A stretch of 50,616 nt of DNA from Hassallia byssoidea VB512170 (GTDB lineage: Bacteria > Cyanobacteriota > Cyanobacteriia > Cyanobacteriales > Nostocaceae). The notes beneath the pieces are model-generated. The model was not told the DNA's origin, did no database searches, and saw only the letters and a program-made list of their open reading frames with translations. Made by a program: the position numbers and the translations under genes. This document shows, piece by piece, positions 16,747 to 24,238 of the stretch. The stretch's first letter is position 1. Each line of letters opens with the position of its first letter. The stretch lies in the NCBI RefSeq assembly GCF_000817785.2, contig NZ_JTCM02000045.1, positions 1 through 50,616 on the forward strand, given 5' to 3'.

Positions 16747-17301
16747 ATGTCTGCGTCTTATATCCCAAATATTACTAAAGGTTCTGATATGACTTGGAGT
16801 CAAGACAAGCAAAAGTTACTGATGCAGGGTGAGATTTTGGTAGAAACGCGATCGCACAATGCTTGGGGTGGTGCTGTCACCGCTTGGATGTATGTGCCTT
16901 TAGTGCGATCGCATGTCTGGCAGCAATTAACAGATTACCCGCGTTGGGTGCAATATTTTCCTGATATAACAAAGAGCGAGATTATACAACGAGGTGAAGT
17001 AAAACGTCTGTATCAAGCCGCACAAAAAGCATTTTTCTTTTTTACGGCACAAGTTGAAATCTACCTGAACGTTGCCGAAGAAATTGGGCAGCGAATTCAA
17101 TTTAGGATGGAAAAAGGAACTTTTGAAGACTTTACAGCTAATTTAGAGCTAAAAGATTGCGGTAACGGCACATTGCTAGCTTATAGCGTGCAAGCTACGC
17201 CTAATATTCCCATACCATCGATGTTTATTCAACAAGCAATGAATTTAGAATTGCCCGCCAATATGCGTAAAATGCGACAAGTGCTTATGTTAGGTCAGTA
17301 A
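16747..17301 (+). CDS. SRPBCC (START-like) family protein
   Basis: Of 184 residues, the segment from about 40 onwards matches the polyketide-cyclase / COQ10-like SRPBCC helix-grip fold: YVPLVRSHVWQQLTDYPRWVQYFPDI, then a beta-rich core (AQVEIYLNVAEEIGQRIQFR) and a long C-terminal helix (ELPANMRKMRQVL). Members bind hydrophobic ligands or act as cyclases and lipid chaperones; no catalytic residues can be assigned. There is no signal peptide. It ends 5 bases before the DUF924 gene and is probably co-transcribed with it. A second ATG at 16789 (MTWSQ) could be the true start. Confidence 0.78.
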   Translation: MSASYIPNITKGSDMTWSQDKQKLLMQGEILVETRSHNAWGGAVTAWMYVPLVRSHVWQQLTDYPRWVQYFPDITKSEIIQRGEVKRLYQAAQKAFFFFTAQVEIYLNVAEEIGQRIQFRMEKGTFEDFTANLELKDCGNGTLLAYSVQATPNIPIPSMFIQQAMNLELPANMRKMRQVLMLGQ

Positions 17302-17306
17302 TACCA

Positions 17307-17882
17307 ATGTCACAGGCAAAACCTATTTTAGAATTTTGGTTTGGTCATCCCGATGAACTCAGTTACGGTAAACCTCGAAAAACTTGGTTTAATAAAACAC
17401 CAGAGTTTGATGAGGAACTGCGAACTCGATTTGGCACAGATTACCAAAAAGCGGCAGCGGGACACCTAGACGATTGGATCGATTTACCGGAAACTTGTCT
17501 AGCGCTGATTTTGTTGTTAGATCAGTTTCCCCGATGTATATTTCGCGGTACTCCTGAAGCCTTCGCGACTGATTGGGAAGCACTTTCAGCAGCGCAGCAG
17601 GCGATCGCGCTCTTGTACGATCGCCACTTTTTGCCTGTACAACGCTGGTTTATCTACTTACCCTTTGAACACAGCGAAAATCTAGATCATCAGCATCAGA
17701 GTGTAAAGCTATTTCAGCAACTCAGCCACGATCCTGACAGCGCTGAAGCAATTGAATATGCATATCATCACCTAGAAATAATTGAGCGTTTTGGGCGATT
17801 TCCTCATCGCAATGCAATTTTAGGGCGCACTTCTACCCTAGAGGAAATAGAATTTTTACAGCAACCAGCTTCAGGTTTTTAG
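17307..17882 (+). CDS. DUF924 family protein
   Basis: All-helical, TPR-like cytoplasmic protein of 191 residues, the normal length of the family. Conserved blocks are ILEFWFG at 8-14, LALILLLDQFPRCIFRGTPEAFATD at about 64-88, RWFIYLPFEHSEN near 111-123 and the ending RFPHRNAILGR. The biochemical role of DUF924 is unknown. It directly follows the SRPBCC gene and is followed by a pyrimidine-rich repeat and a hairpin. Confidence 0.9.
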   Translation: MSQAKPILEFWFGHPDELSYGKPRKTWFNKTPEFDEELRTRFGTDYQKAAAGHLDDWIDLPETCLALILLLDQFPRCIFRGTPEAFATDWEALSAAQQAIALLYDRHFLPVQRWFIYLPFEHSENLDHQHQSVKLFQQLSHDPDSAEAIEYAYHHLEIIERFGRFPHRNAILGRTSTLEEIEFLQQPASGF

Positions 17883-17907
17883 AGGATGTAAACATCAAAA
17901 TCGGAAC

Positions 17908-18080
17908 CTAACCCCCCCTACCCCCCTTCCCTTGTAGGGAAGGGGGGAATTTCAAAGCCTCTCCCCCCGTGGGGGAGCGGAAAGTTTGAGCGGAGGTTTC
18001 CGAGAAGTTTGAGCGGAGGTTTCCTCCGATCAAAGCTTCGGTGTCCGATCAAAGCGCATCCTCGACAGAGGTTTGGAGAG
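17908..18080. repeat. Cyanobacterial C-rich hairpin repeat and duplicated segment
   Basis: ccccccttccct (17921-17932) pairs with agggaagggggg (17936-17947). Further along, aagtttgagcggaggtttcc occurs twice, about 27 bases apart (near 17981 and 18008). No coding potential. This kind of element is scattered in Nostocales intergenic DNA. Confidence 0.7.
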
Positions 18081-18141
18081 GGGTTTTTCAGTATAGTTTA
18101 GGACTTTCCTTAGCATATTTTTAAGTAAAATTACTAAAAAA

Positions 18142-18170
18142 ACGCTTTCCCTAGTGGAGAAAGCGTCTTT
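18142..18170. terminator. Hairpin between convergent genes
   Basis: acgctttc (18142-18149) pairs with gaaagcgt (18159-18166), preceded by an A-run and followed by cttt. It sits between the DUF924 gene and the oppositely oriented Nif11 gene, so it could end transcription from both sides. Confidence 0.6.
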
Positions 18171-18238
18171 GATTGTAGTCATATCAAAACGTTTATTCTA
18201 AATTTATTCAGTTAAAAGATATAAAAATGCCAATTAAT

Positions 18239-18493
18239 TCAAGACATATGCTCGTATTTGGATAAATTCAGCGATTGAGCAGAAAAACTTGGCTCATTTC
18301 CAAACCATACTTGATCTAAATCATTTTCACTAAAGCTGTAGCCCAGATTAGCCGCAAAATCAACAATCTTGCTTTTATCCCAATGATAGCTGCCTAAAAA
18401 CCCCAGACGACAGCACTTATTGTAATATTGCTCGTAAATAGCTTGATCTGAACTCACAAGGTCATAAAAAGCATCAACCTGTTCTAAAGACAT
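18239..18493 (-). CDS. Nif11-like leader peptide family protein
   Basis: The 84 residues start MSLEQVDAFYDLVSSDQAIY and continue with WDKSKIVDFAANLGYSFSENDL, the two-helix Nif11 pattern. In RiPP pathways Nif11 domains are leader peptides recognised by modification enzymes, with the core after a Gly-Gly site. Here the tail after the domain (FGNEPSFSAQSLNLSKYEHMS) has no Gly-Gly cleavage site and no Cys/Ser/Thr-rich core. No LanM, radical SAM or peptidase-transporter gene is in the window. Two cysteines (CC) occur inside the domain region. It may be an orphan precursor, a stand-alone Nif11 regulator, or a RiPP gene whose core has decayed. The start is preceded by a ggaggat-type site. Confidence 0.72.
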   Translation of the reverse strand: MSLEQVDAFYDLVSSDQAIYEQYYNKCCRLGFLGSYHWDKSKIVDFAANLGYSFSENDLDQVWFGNEPSFSAQSLNLSKYEHMS

Positions 18494-18612
18494 AAAATTT
18501 ATCCTCCAATGATTGTTACTTGTGCATTCATTAAAAACTACATTACTTAACTAGATAATTCCGGGTTGAATAATCGACTTAAGTACTCAAGTGTAAATAA
18601 ACGCGATCTAAC

Positions 18613-18714
18613 GTAGGAAGCACTGAAGTGCTTAAAAGTCAATGCAATTGAGCGGTAAACCGCTCACTACGAGCAATAATTACATTTTATCTTTAATTAC
18701 GCCCACTTACTTAC
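18613..18714. repeat. Two-hairpin dispersed repeat, copy A
   Basis: Read on the minus strand this matches 43739-43835 over nearly its full length, starting with a shared taagtaagtgg block. Hairpin 1 is gagcggtttaccgctc in both copies. Hairpin 2 is aagcacttcagtgctt here and aagggctgaagccctt in copy B: different bases, same pairing. This suggests a repeat whose RNA or DNA fold is maintained. Confidence 0.8.
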
Positions 18715-18763
18715 TGACATATATGAAGTATTTTTTGATGAATAATTTTTTAATATAAGCAAT

Positions 18764-19234
18764 TTATAAGCGCTTGACCATTAACATACAGGGATTAGCT
18801 TCCCCCCAAAGTTGTGTAAATACTTCTAAAGGTCTAAATCCCATACTGAAATAAAAAGCTCTTGTTTGTGCATAAAATATATCTGGGTGAGAAGAAGCAA
18901 GAGTCTTAACCTGCCAATATTCTATACTCTGCTGACGTATAATCGACTCTACACGCCTCACTAACGCACGACCAATACCTTGACGGTGATATTCGGGACG
19001 AACACCCATAACATACAGTTCCGCTGCGTATTCATTATGCAGCTTTAAGGTAAGAAAACCTACACAGTTATTATCTACTACAGCAAGTAAACTTGGTAGC
19101 ATTTCTATGTCTTTCAGGTATTGAATTAGTGCTGTCTCTTTCCCAAACCATTCGGGTAAAGTTCTAAGTATTGATTCACAAACCTCAGCTTTGCCGTAAA
19201 ACGGACCTGCCAGTTCTATATTACTTAGTTTCAT
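18764..19234 (-). CDS. GNAT family N-acetyltransferase
   Basis: Acetyl-CoA dependent acetyltransferase of 156 residues. The acetyl-CoA binding motif A is MGVRPEYHRQGIGRALVRRV (about 96-115), with the Q/RxxGxG/A signature RQGIGRA. The preceding beta-strand (YAAELYVM) and the later YFSMGFRPLEVF complete the fold. The acceptor substrate is not predictable; small GNATs act on amines, antibiotics or proteins. It stands alone, downstream of clpB on the same strand, with a palindromic repeat between. Confidence 0.88.
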   Translation of the reverse strand: MKLSNIELAGPFYGKAEVCESILRTLPEWFGKETALIQYLKDIEMLPSLLAVVDNNCVGFLTLKLHNEYAAELYVMGVRPEYHRQGIGRALVRRVESIIRQQSIEYWQVKTLASSHPDIFYAQTRAFYFSMGFRPLEVFTQLWGEANPCMLMVKRL

Positions 19235-19259
19235 GTCCGATAAAAATACCGTAACGGTC

Positions 19260-19288
19260 GTAGAGACGTTCCAGCGGAACGTCTCTAC
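19260..19288. repeat. gtagagacg palindromic repeat, copy 2
   Basis: Arms gtagagacgttcc and ggaacgtctctac around agc. It lies in the clpB/GNAT spacer; same family as 5419, 31144 and 48540. Confidence 0.8.
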
Positions 19289-19321
19289 AATGTTTTTGTG
19301 CGAAATTATTTAATTCCTCAA

Positions 19322-21955
19322 TTAGCTGGTAAATACCTCAGCCGGCAAGCGATTGAAAGACAAACGCTCATTTTGCACATCCACAAAAATTGTATCGCCA
19401 TTATTGAATTCACCGCGCAAGATAGCTTTGGCAATTTGAGTTTCTAACTCCCGCTGAATTGCTCTCTTTAAAGGACGTGCGCCAAATACAGGGTCATATC
19501 CTACTTCTGCCAAAAAGTCAAGAGCAGAATCGGAGAGTTTGAGAGAAATCTTGCGATCGCTCAATCTTTGTCGCAGTCTTTCTACTTGCAACTGCACAAT
19601 ATGCCGCAATTCTTGTTTGTGCAATGGATGGAAGATAATCGTTTCGTCAATGCGGTTGAGAAACTCTGGACGGAAGCTATTCCGCATCGCTTCCATCACG
19701 CGATGACGCATTTCATCATAACGTGAATCATCCCCCGCCACATCGAGAATGTACTGCGAACCGATGTTGCTGGTCATAATGATGATCGTGTTCTTAAAGT
19801 CAACTGTATGACCTTGAGCATCAGTTACACGCCCATCATCAAGAATTTGCAGGAAGATATTAAATACATCGGGGTGTGCTTTTTCGATTTCGTCGAATAG
19901 CAGCACCGCATAAGGACGACGGCGAATTGCTTCGGTGAGTTGTCCGCCTTCGTCGTATCCCACGTATCCGGGAGGCGCACCGATGAGGCGAGAAACTGCG
20001 TGTTTCTCCATATATTCAGACATATCAATTCGTACCAGCGCTTCTTCCGTGTCGAAGAGATATGCTGCTAGCGCTTTCGCTAATTCGGTTTTACCCACAC
20101 CCGTAGGACCGAGGAAAATAAAGCTAGCGATCGGACGATTGGGATCTGCAAGTCCAGCACGCGATCGCTGAATTGCATCCGCTACAGCTGTTACTGCTTC
20201 ATCTTGTCCGACGACACGGTGGTGCAGTTCATCTTCTAATTGCAGCAGTTTTTCTTTTTCAGATTCCACCAGCTTGCTGATGGGAATTCCCGTCCACTTA
20301 GAAATAACTTCCGCAATATCAGCTTCGGTTACTTCTTCTCGCAACAGTGATTTTCCACTGTGTTGCGTTTGGGCAAGTTCAGTTTCTGCCGCTTCTAATT
20401 GACGATGTAAATCTGTTAATTTGCCATATTTCAACTCAGCAGCGCGGTTAAGATCGTAGTCGCGTTCTGCTTGTTGAATTTCCAGATTTACCCGTTCAAT
20501 ATCTTGTTTAACAGACTGAATTTTGGTGATAATATCTTTTTCAGACTGCCATTGAGTATTGAACGTTCTTTGTTCTTCTTTAAAATCCGCAAGTTCTTTT
20601 TCTAGTCTTTCTAAACGTTCGCGAGAACCTGCATCGCTTTCTTTTTGGAGAGAAAGCCTTTCCATTTCTAATTGGAGAATTTTGCGGTCGATTTCGTCGA
20701 GTTCTTCAGGTTTGGAGGTAATCTCCATTTTCAGTCTCGCTGCTGCTTCGTCTACCAAGTCGATCGCTTTATCGGGAAGAAAGCGATCGCTAATATATCG
20801 ACTCGACAATATAGCAGCTGCAACTAAAGCACTATCAGAAATCTTTACCCCGTGGTGGTTTTCATAACGTTCTCTCAACCCCCGCAAAATCGAAATAGTA
20901 TCGGATACAGTTGGCTGATCGACATAAACCTGCTGGAAGCGTCTTTCCAAAGCGGCATCTTTTTCGATATACTTGCGGTATTCGTCTAAAGTTGTCGCCC
21001 CAATACAGCGCAATTCACCCCGCGCTAACATCGGTTTTAACAAGTTACCTGCGTCCATCGCACCTTGAGTCGCACCGGCACCGACTACGGTGTGAATTTC
21101 ATCGATAAATAATACAATATTGCCGCCAGATTCGGTAACTTCTTTTAATACTGCTTTGAGACGTTCTTCAAATTCACCTCGGAATTTTGCCCCGGCAATC
21201 AAAGCACCCATATCTAAAGCTATCAGCCTGCGGTCTTTCAGAGACTGAGGCACATCACCTGCTACGATGCGCTGTGCTAGTCCTTCAGCGATCGCAGTTT
21301 TACCAACACCCGGTTCCCCAATCAAAACGGGGTTATTTTTAGTACGACGCGAGAGAATTTGAATGGTGCGGCGAATTTCATCATCGCGTCCAATCACTGG
21401 ATCAAGTTTACCTTGACGGGCAGCTTCGGTGAGGTCACGCCCATATTTTTCCAGTGCTTCATATTTGCCTTCTGGATTTTGGTCGGTCACTTTCTGGTTC
21501 CCACGAATTTGTTTAATGATATTCTTTAATTTGCCTTCGTCTAATCCAAATTCTTGAAATAGACTTTTGCCAAAGCGGTCATCCTTGGCGTAGGCAAGCA
21601 ATAAATGTTCAATAGAGATGTATTCGTCTTGAAATTCTTTGCGATAGCCATCAGCGCGATCTAACAGAGTATCCAAGCTGCGTCCTAAGTAGACGGAACT
21701 GCTGCTACCGGATACTTTCGGCTGACGTTGAATGAATTGTTCAGTGCGATCGCGTAATTTTTGCAGATTTACACCAGCTTTGGTAAAAACACCGCTAGCG
21801 AGTCCTTCTTGTTCTAGCAGCGCTTTCATCAGGTGTTCGCTTTCGATCTGCTGTAGTTGATATTGTTTGGCAATATCTGGAGTGTGGGCGATCGCTTCCC
21901 AGGCTTTTTCGGTAAATTGGTTCGGGTTAGTGGGTTGCATAGGCTTTTGACTCAA
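19322..21955 (-). CDS. clpB: ATP-dependent chaperone ClpB
   Basis: Hexameric disaggregase of 877 residues that works with DnaK to extract polypeptides from aggregates. Order: N-terminal Clp domain (about 15-155, [10 protein letters not shown] onward); first ATPase with GEPGVGKT near 215 and Walker B VLFIDEIH; the M-domain coiled coil at about 415-540, which distinguishes ClpB from ClpA/ClpC; second ATPase with [15 protein letters not shown] and Walker [12 protein letters not shown]; and the C-terminal domain with [14 protein letters not shown]. No ClpP-binding loop is evident. An in-phase ATG five codons in (MQPTN) is an alternative start. Cyanobacteria often have two clpB genes; I cannot tell which this is. 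No CIRCE element is visible upstream. Confidence 0.96.
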   Translation of the reverse strand: MSQKPMQPTNPNQFTEKAWEAIAHTPDIAKQYQLQQIESEHLMKALLEQEGLASGVFTKAGVNLQKLRDRTEQFIQRQPKVSGSSSSVYLGRSLDTLLDRADGYRKEFQDEYISIEHLLLAYAKDDRFGKSLFQEFGLDEGKLKNIIKQIRGNQKVTDQNPEGKYEALEKYGRDLTEAARQGKLDPVIGRDDEIRRTIQILSRRTKNNPVLIGEPGVGKTAIAEGLAQRIVAGDVPQSLKDRRLIALDMGALIAGAKFRGEFEERLKAVLKEVTESGGNIVLFIDEIHTVVGAGATQGAMDAGNLLKPMLARGELRCIGATTLDEYRKYIEKDAALERRFQQVYVDQPTVSDTISILRGLRERYENHHGVKISDSALVAAAILSSRYISDRFLPDKAIDLVDEAAARLKMEITSKPEELDEIDRKILQLEMERLSLQKESDAGSRERLERLEKELADFKEEQRTFNTQWQSEKDIITKIQSVKQDIERVNLEIQQAERDYDLNRAAELKYGKLTDLHRQLEAAETELAQTQHSGKSLLREEVTEADIAEVISKWTGIPISKLVESEKEKLLQLEDELHHRVVGQDEAVTAVADAIQRSRAGLADPNRPIASFIFLGPTGVGKTELAKALAAYLFDTEEALVRIDMSEYMEKHAVSRLIGAPPGYVGYDEGGQLTEAIRRRPYAVLLFDEIEKAHPDVFNIFLQILDDGRVTDAQGHTVDFKNTIIIMTSNIGSQYILDVAGDDSRYDEMRHRVMEAMRNSFRPEFLNRIDETIIFHPLHKQELRHIVQLQVERLRQRLSDRKISLKLSDSALDFLAEVGYDPVFGARPLKRAIQRELETQIAKAILRGEFNNGDTIFVDVQNERLSFNRLPAEVFTS

Positions 21956-22203
21956 CTAACTAATGAAGGCGTTTAAACAGCGCCTAGAGAAAAACAATAA
22001 AATTTTTTCTGATAAAGTGATTGTAAAAAGACGCGGACAACTACGAAGATCGGTCTTCACGTCATTCTCAAGTAGGATTACCGTCCGCGAAAAACCTCAC
22101 CTTCAACCCGAAAGCACTACAGGCGGTATTTGCTTTTACAATTGTCAACAGCAGAGTATATGCGTGAAGAGTATTTTTATACCTCTTACTGAAATATATA
22201 ATC

Positions 22204-22293
22204 GGACTTACGCAAAAACTCTCCTAAACTCTTATTTCTCTGTGTCCTCTGCGTCCTCTGCGGTTAGTTTTTTGATGACGAGTGCGTAAGTCC
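22204..22293. repeat. MITE-like element with 11-bp terminal inverted repeats
   Basis: ggacttacgca (22204-22214) and tgcgtaagtcc (22283-22293) are perfect inverted ends of a 90-bp segment that includes the cyanobacterial ctctgcgtcctctgcgg repeat. Its left end (ggacttacgcaaaaactct) recurs at 32739, inside another inverted-repeat element. No coding content; the nearby open frame from 21963 looks spurious. Confidence 0.7.
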
Positions 22294-22360
22294 TAGTATA
22301 TTCTGGCTGGAGAAACTATCGAAATTATTATCAACCGTGAGGGAATCTGGGAGTTTATAA

Positions 22361-22558
22361 ATGAAGCCGGATTTTGATAAAATGCCTAGAGCCGAACTGA
22401 GAGCTTATGTACTGGCACATCGAGAAGATATTGAAGCATTGCGTATTTTAATGAGTCGTCGTAATCCCAACGCTAAACAGTATAAGTTTCCCGATACTGA
22501 AGAAGGTTGGCAACAAATGGAAGAGGTATTCCGGCGCAAAATTGAAGGTGAAGAGTAA
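22361..22558 (+). CDS. Small cyanobacterial protein, DUF6887-like
   Basis: The 65-residue acidic protein begins MKPDFDKMPRAELRAYVLAH, which I recognise as the start of a family found widely in cyanobacteria near toxin-antitoxin-like genes (DUF6887 is my best match). The rest (KFPDTEEGWQQMEEVFRRKI) is a predicted helix. No catalytic residues or membrane segment. It precedes the DUF2281/vapB-like gene by 53 bases on the same strand, which supports an antitoxin-like or regulatory role. That role is inference. Confidence 0.65.
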   Translation: MKPDFDKMPRAELRAYVLAHREDIEALRILMSRRNPNAKQYKFPDTEEGWQQMEEVFRRKIEGEE

Positions 22559-22611
22559 AAAGCTTTACACTGAACGTTTTATCTAATTTATATCACAGGA
22601 TAAATAAGCTG

Positions 22612-22854
22612 ATGAATACCGAACAACTGTTACTTAATAAATGGCGAGATTTAACCGCCGATAAACAGCAAGAAGTTTTAGATTTTGTCGATTTTATCTT
22701 GCACAAATCTACCCCAGAAAAACACGTACCCCTAAATTCTCTGACGACGGCAGAACGGGTTAAACAATGGATAGATTGGGCAGAAAGCCATGAAAAAGAT
22801 AGCCCAGGACTTCCAGATGATGCCCTACGCCGTGACAGCATTTATGAGGATTGA
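22612..22854 (+). CDS. DUF2281/VapB-like antitoxin
   Basis: The 80 residues start with NTEQLLLNKWRDLTADKQQE followed by VLDFVDFILHKS, the DUF2281 antitoxin pattern. The second half (LTTAERVKQWIDWAESH, then DDALRRDSIYED) is typical of VapB partners of PIN-domain toxins. The stop codon overlaps the ATG of a PIN-toxin start (tgatg at 22852-22856), the usual translational coupling. The toxin itself is reduced to 18 codons, so this antitoxin is likely an orphan. Confidence 0.78.
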   Translation: MNTEQLLLNKWRDLTADKQQEVLDFVDFILHKSTPEKHVPLNSLTTAERVKQWIDWAESHEKDSPGLPDDALRRDSIYED

Positions 22855-22910
22855 TGGCTAGATATCTTCTTGATACCAATATTCTTTTAAGGTCTAGTGA
22901 CCCCAATTAA
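22854..22910 (+). pseudogene. Stub of a PIN-domain toxin gene (vapC)
   Basis: ATG at 22854 opens MARYLLDTNILLRSSDPN and then a stop. This is the N-terminus of a VapC-type PIN ribonuclease, including the first catalytic Asp in LLDTN. The remaining ~120 codons with the other acidic residues are gone. The sequence passes directly into the start of the next gene, so a deletion joined the two. Confidence 0.75.
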
Positions 22911-23274
22911 CCTTACTCGAATATATAAAGAAACTAGAGAAACTGTGGCAGAGCAATTTTTTTGCCTTTATCTTGATAGTGAGGTTGAACTAACCCAAGA
23001 ACGCGAAAGACATATTCTTCAAAGGCATCCCGATTTACCAACAACCTACCTTGACTTAATTGCTGACACCTTGAGCGATCCTGATGAAGTTCGGTGTGAT
23101 GTACGTTTTGAGAATACCCTTTTATTTTCCCGATGGTTTCCAATTCTTCGCAAAGGCTCTTTTGCAGTAGTAGCCGTAGTTACCGATACATTTCCCCAAG
23201 AACGCCATTGGATTGTTACAGCTTATATTTCTAAAAAAATTACTCAAGGAGAAACTATATGGACGCGAAATTAG
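22897..23274 (+). CDS. PBECR-like putative ribonuclease toxin
   Basis: The 125-residue product (about 109 if the in-phase GTG at 22945 is used) has the pattern LTQERERHILQRHPDL, then DTLSDPDEVRC, then LLFSRWFP and finally HWIVTAYISKKITQGETIW. This order (an His-rich helix, a strand with R/W, a C-terminal TAY...W) fits the PBECR/barnase-EndoU-RelE-like nuclease families seen in small cyanobacterial gene pairs. The His in ERHILQRH could be catalytic; this is inferred. The stop overlaps the following DUF2283 gene, a toxin-antitoxin-like arrangement. The GTG start at 22897 overlaps the vapC stub and is doubtful. Confidence 0.68.
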   Translation: MTPINLTRIYKETRETVAEQFFCLYLDSEVELTQERERHILQRHPDLPTTYLDLIADTLSDPDEVRCDVRFENTLLFSRWFPILRKGSFAVVAVVTDTFPQERHWIVTAYISKKITQGETIWTRN

Positions 23275-23498
23275 GATTTGAATACGATCGCGAAGGTGAT
23301 ATTCTCTATATCAACAAACGCCAACCATACGCAGAACAAGAATCAGAAGAAATTGACTATGGTGTAATTGCTCGGCTCAACCCAGATACTGGCGAAATTG
23401 AAAACTTGGAAATTCTATTTTTCTCCAAAAGGCTGTCAGAGAAAACTTTATTCGAGTTGCCTATTATAGCAGATTTTCGCCTTGCTACAACGGCGTAA
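23259..23498 (+). CDS. DUF2283 family protein (putative antitoxin)
   Basis: The 79 residues contain the DUF2283 signature: FEYDREGDILYINKR at the N-terminus and later GVIARLNPDTGEIENLEILFFSKR. DUF2283 proteins commonly overlap or follow small nuclease-like genes and are thought to be antitoxins. Here the ATG lies 16 bases inside the end of the PBECR-like gene, so translation is coupled. DNA binding has not been shown for the family as far as I know. Confidence 0.82.
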   Translation: MDAKLGFEYDREGDILYINKRQPYAEQESEEIDYGVIARLNPDTGEIENLEILFFSKRLSEKTLFELPIIADFRLATTA

Positions 23499-23543
23499 TT
23501 CACAAGCAGCATATAAAAGTCCAGTGTCGGCGTTTTCTGGCTC

Positions 23544-23813
23544 TCAAGGTGTATTTGACGGTAATTTCTGCGATGCTTGTTCGGCTAGAATTTTATCGTG
23601 ATTTACTGAGGTATCTTGAAAACCACTTCCCTTTGGTGCAGGAGTCAGGTGTAAACTTTGTCGTTGCGGGGGTAAATAGCCACGTTGGGTTAAAAATTCT
23701 TTGAGCGCAGTTTCTACAATCGCATTAGCAGGTAAGGAAACTTCGCGATCGCGTATATAAGAATTCAGAGCATCACTTAGCTCATCTGGTAGTGTAATGT
23801 TTATAGATTCCAT
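23544..23813 (-). CDS. Ribbon-helix-helix (CopG-like) antitoxin-type protein
   Basis: The first 45 of 89 residues (MESINITLPDELSDALNSYI) form a ribbon-helix-helix DNA-binding fold: a beta-strand with alternating N-I-T-L followed by two helices. The remainder is polar and likely disordered, as in the toxin-binding tails of antitoxins. No toxin gene is adjacent on this strand, so it is an orphan. It is convergent with the DUF2283 gene. Confidence 0.65.
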   Translation of the reverse strand: MESINITLPDELSDALNSYIRDREVSLPANAIVETALKEFLTQRGYLPPQRQSLHLTPAPKGSGFQDTSVNHDKILAEQASQKLPSNTP

Positions 23814-23896
23814 AAGCTACTGACACTAAGTTGCAATCAATGGTAGAACCCGTCCGAAGCGAACCAAACGAAGCAATATCATTGATTATAAGCTAC

Positions 23897-24076
23897 GCAA
23901 TGTTAATGCAGGGCGATGCAATGCCAATGCAGAGCGATGCAATGCCAATGCAGGGCGATGCAATGCCAATGCAGAGCGATGCAATGCCAATGCAGAGCGG
24001 TGTTATGTTAATGCAGGGCGATGCAATGCCAATGCAGAGCGATGCAATGCCAATGCAGAGCGGTGTTATGTTAATG
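23897..24076. repeat. 21-bp tandem repeat, about eight units
   Basis: Eight consecutive 21-bp units of the form gcaatgccaatgcagagcgat, with two kinds of variant (ttatgttaatgcag.. and ..ggcgat) arranged in a higher-order order. The length is a multiple of three, so the plus frame is open and would read AMPMQSD/VMLMQGD heptads. The composition is repeat-driven and there is no good ribosome site, so I do not call a gene. There are no spacers, so it is not a CRISPR array. Confidence 0.85.
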
Positions 24077-24238
24077 CATCCCCATACATTTAAAAACGCT
24101 ACATTTTTAGAGCCACGCAGGGTGATGCGAGTTCAGCCCTATTTCCCCACCTCCCCATCTAAAATCGGGCTGCCTTAACACGCCCGCGTATTAGAGCGAC
24201 TCTGCCTCAGACAAATTCATCTTCTTAATCAGCAATAC

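Noticed and set aside
21956-22200. CIRCE-type heat-shock operator for clpB
   Set aside because: No inverted TTAGCACTC-like sequence is present in the upstream region.
21963-22289. 108-codon plus-strand frame upstream of the DUF6887-like gene
   Set aside because: It runs through a 90-bp inverted-repeat element, has no recognisable domain and lies in the clpB promoter side.
23897-24076. Possible CRISPR array
   Set aside because: The repeats are directly adjacent with no unique spacers and no cas genes in the window.
23831-24178. Frame translating the 21-bp repeat as a protein of AMPMQSD heptads
   Set aside because: Open only because the unit length is a multiple of three; no ribosome site or folded composition.
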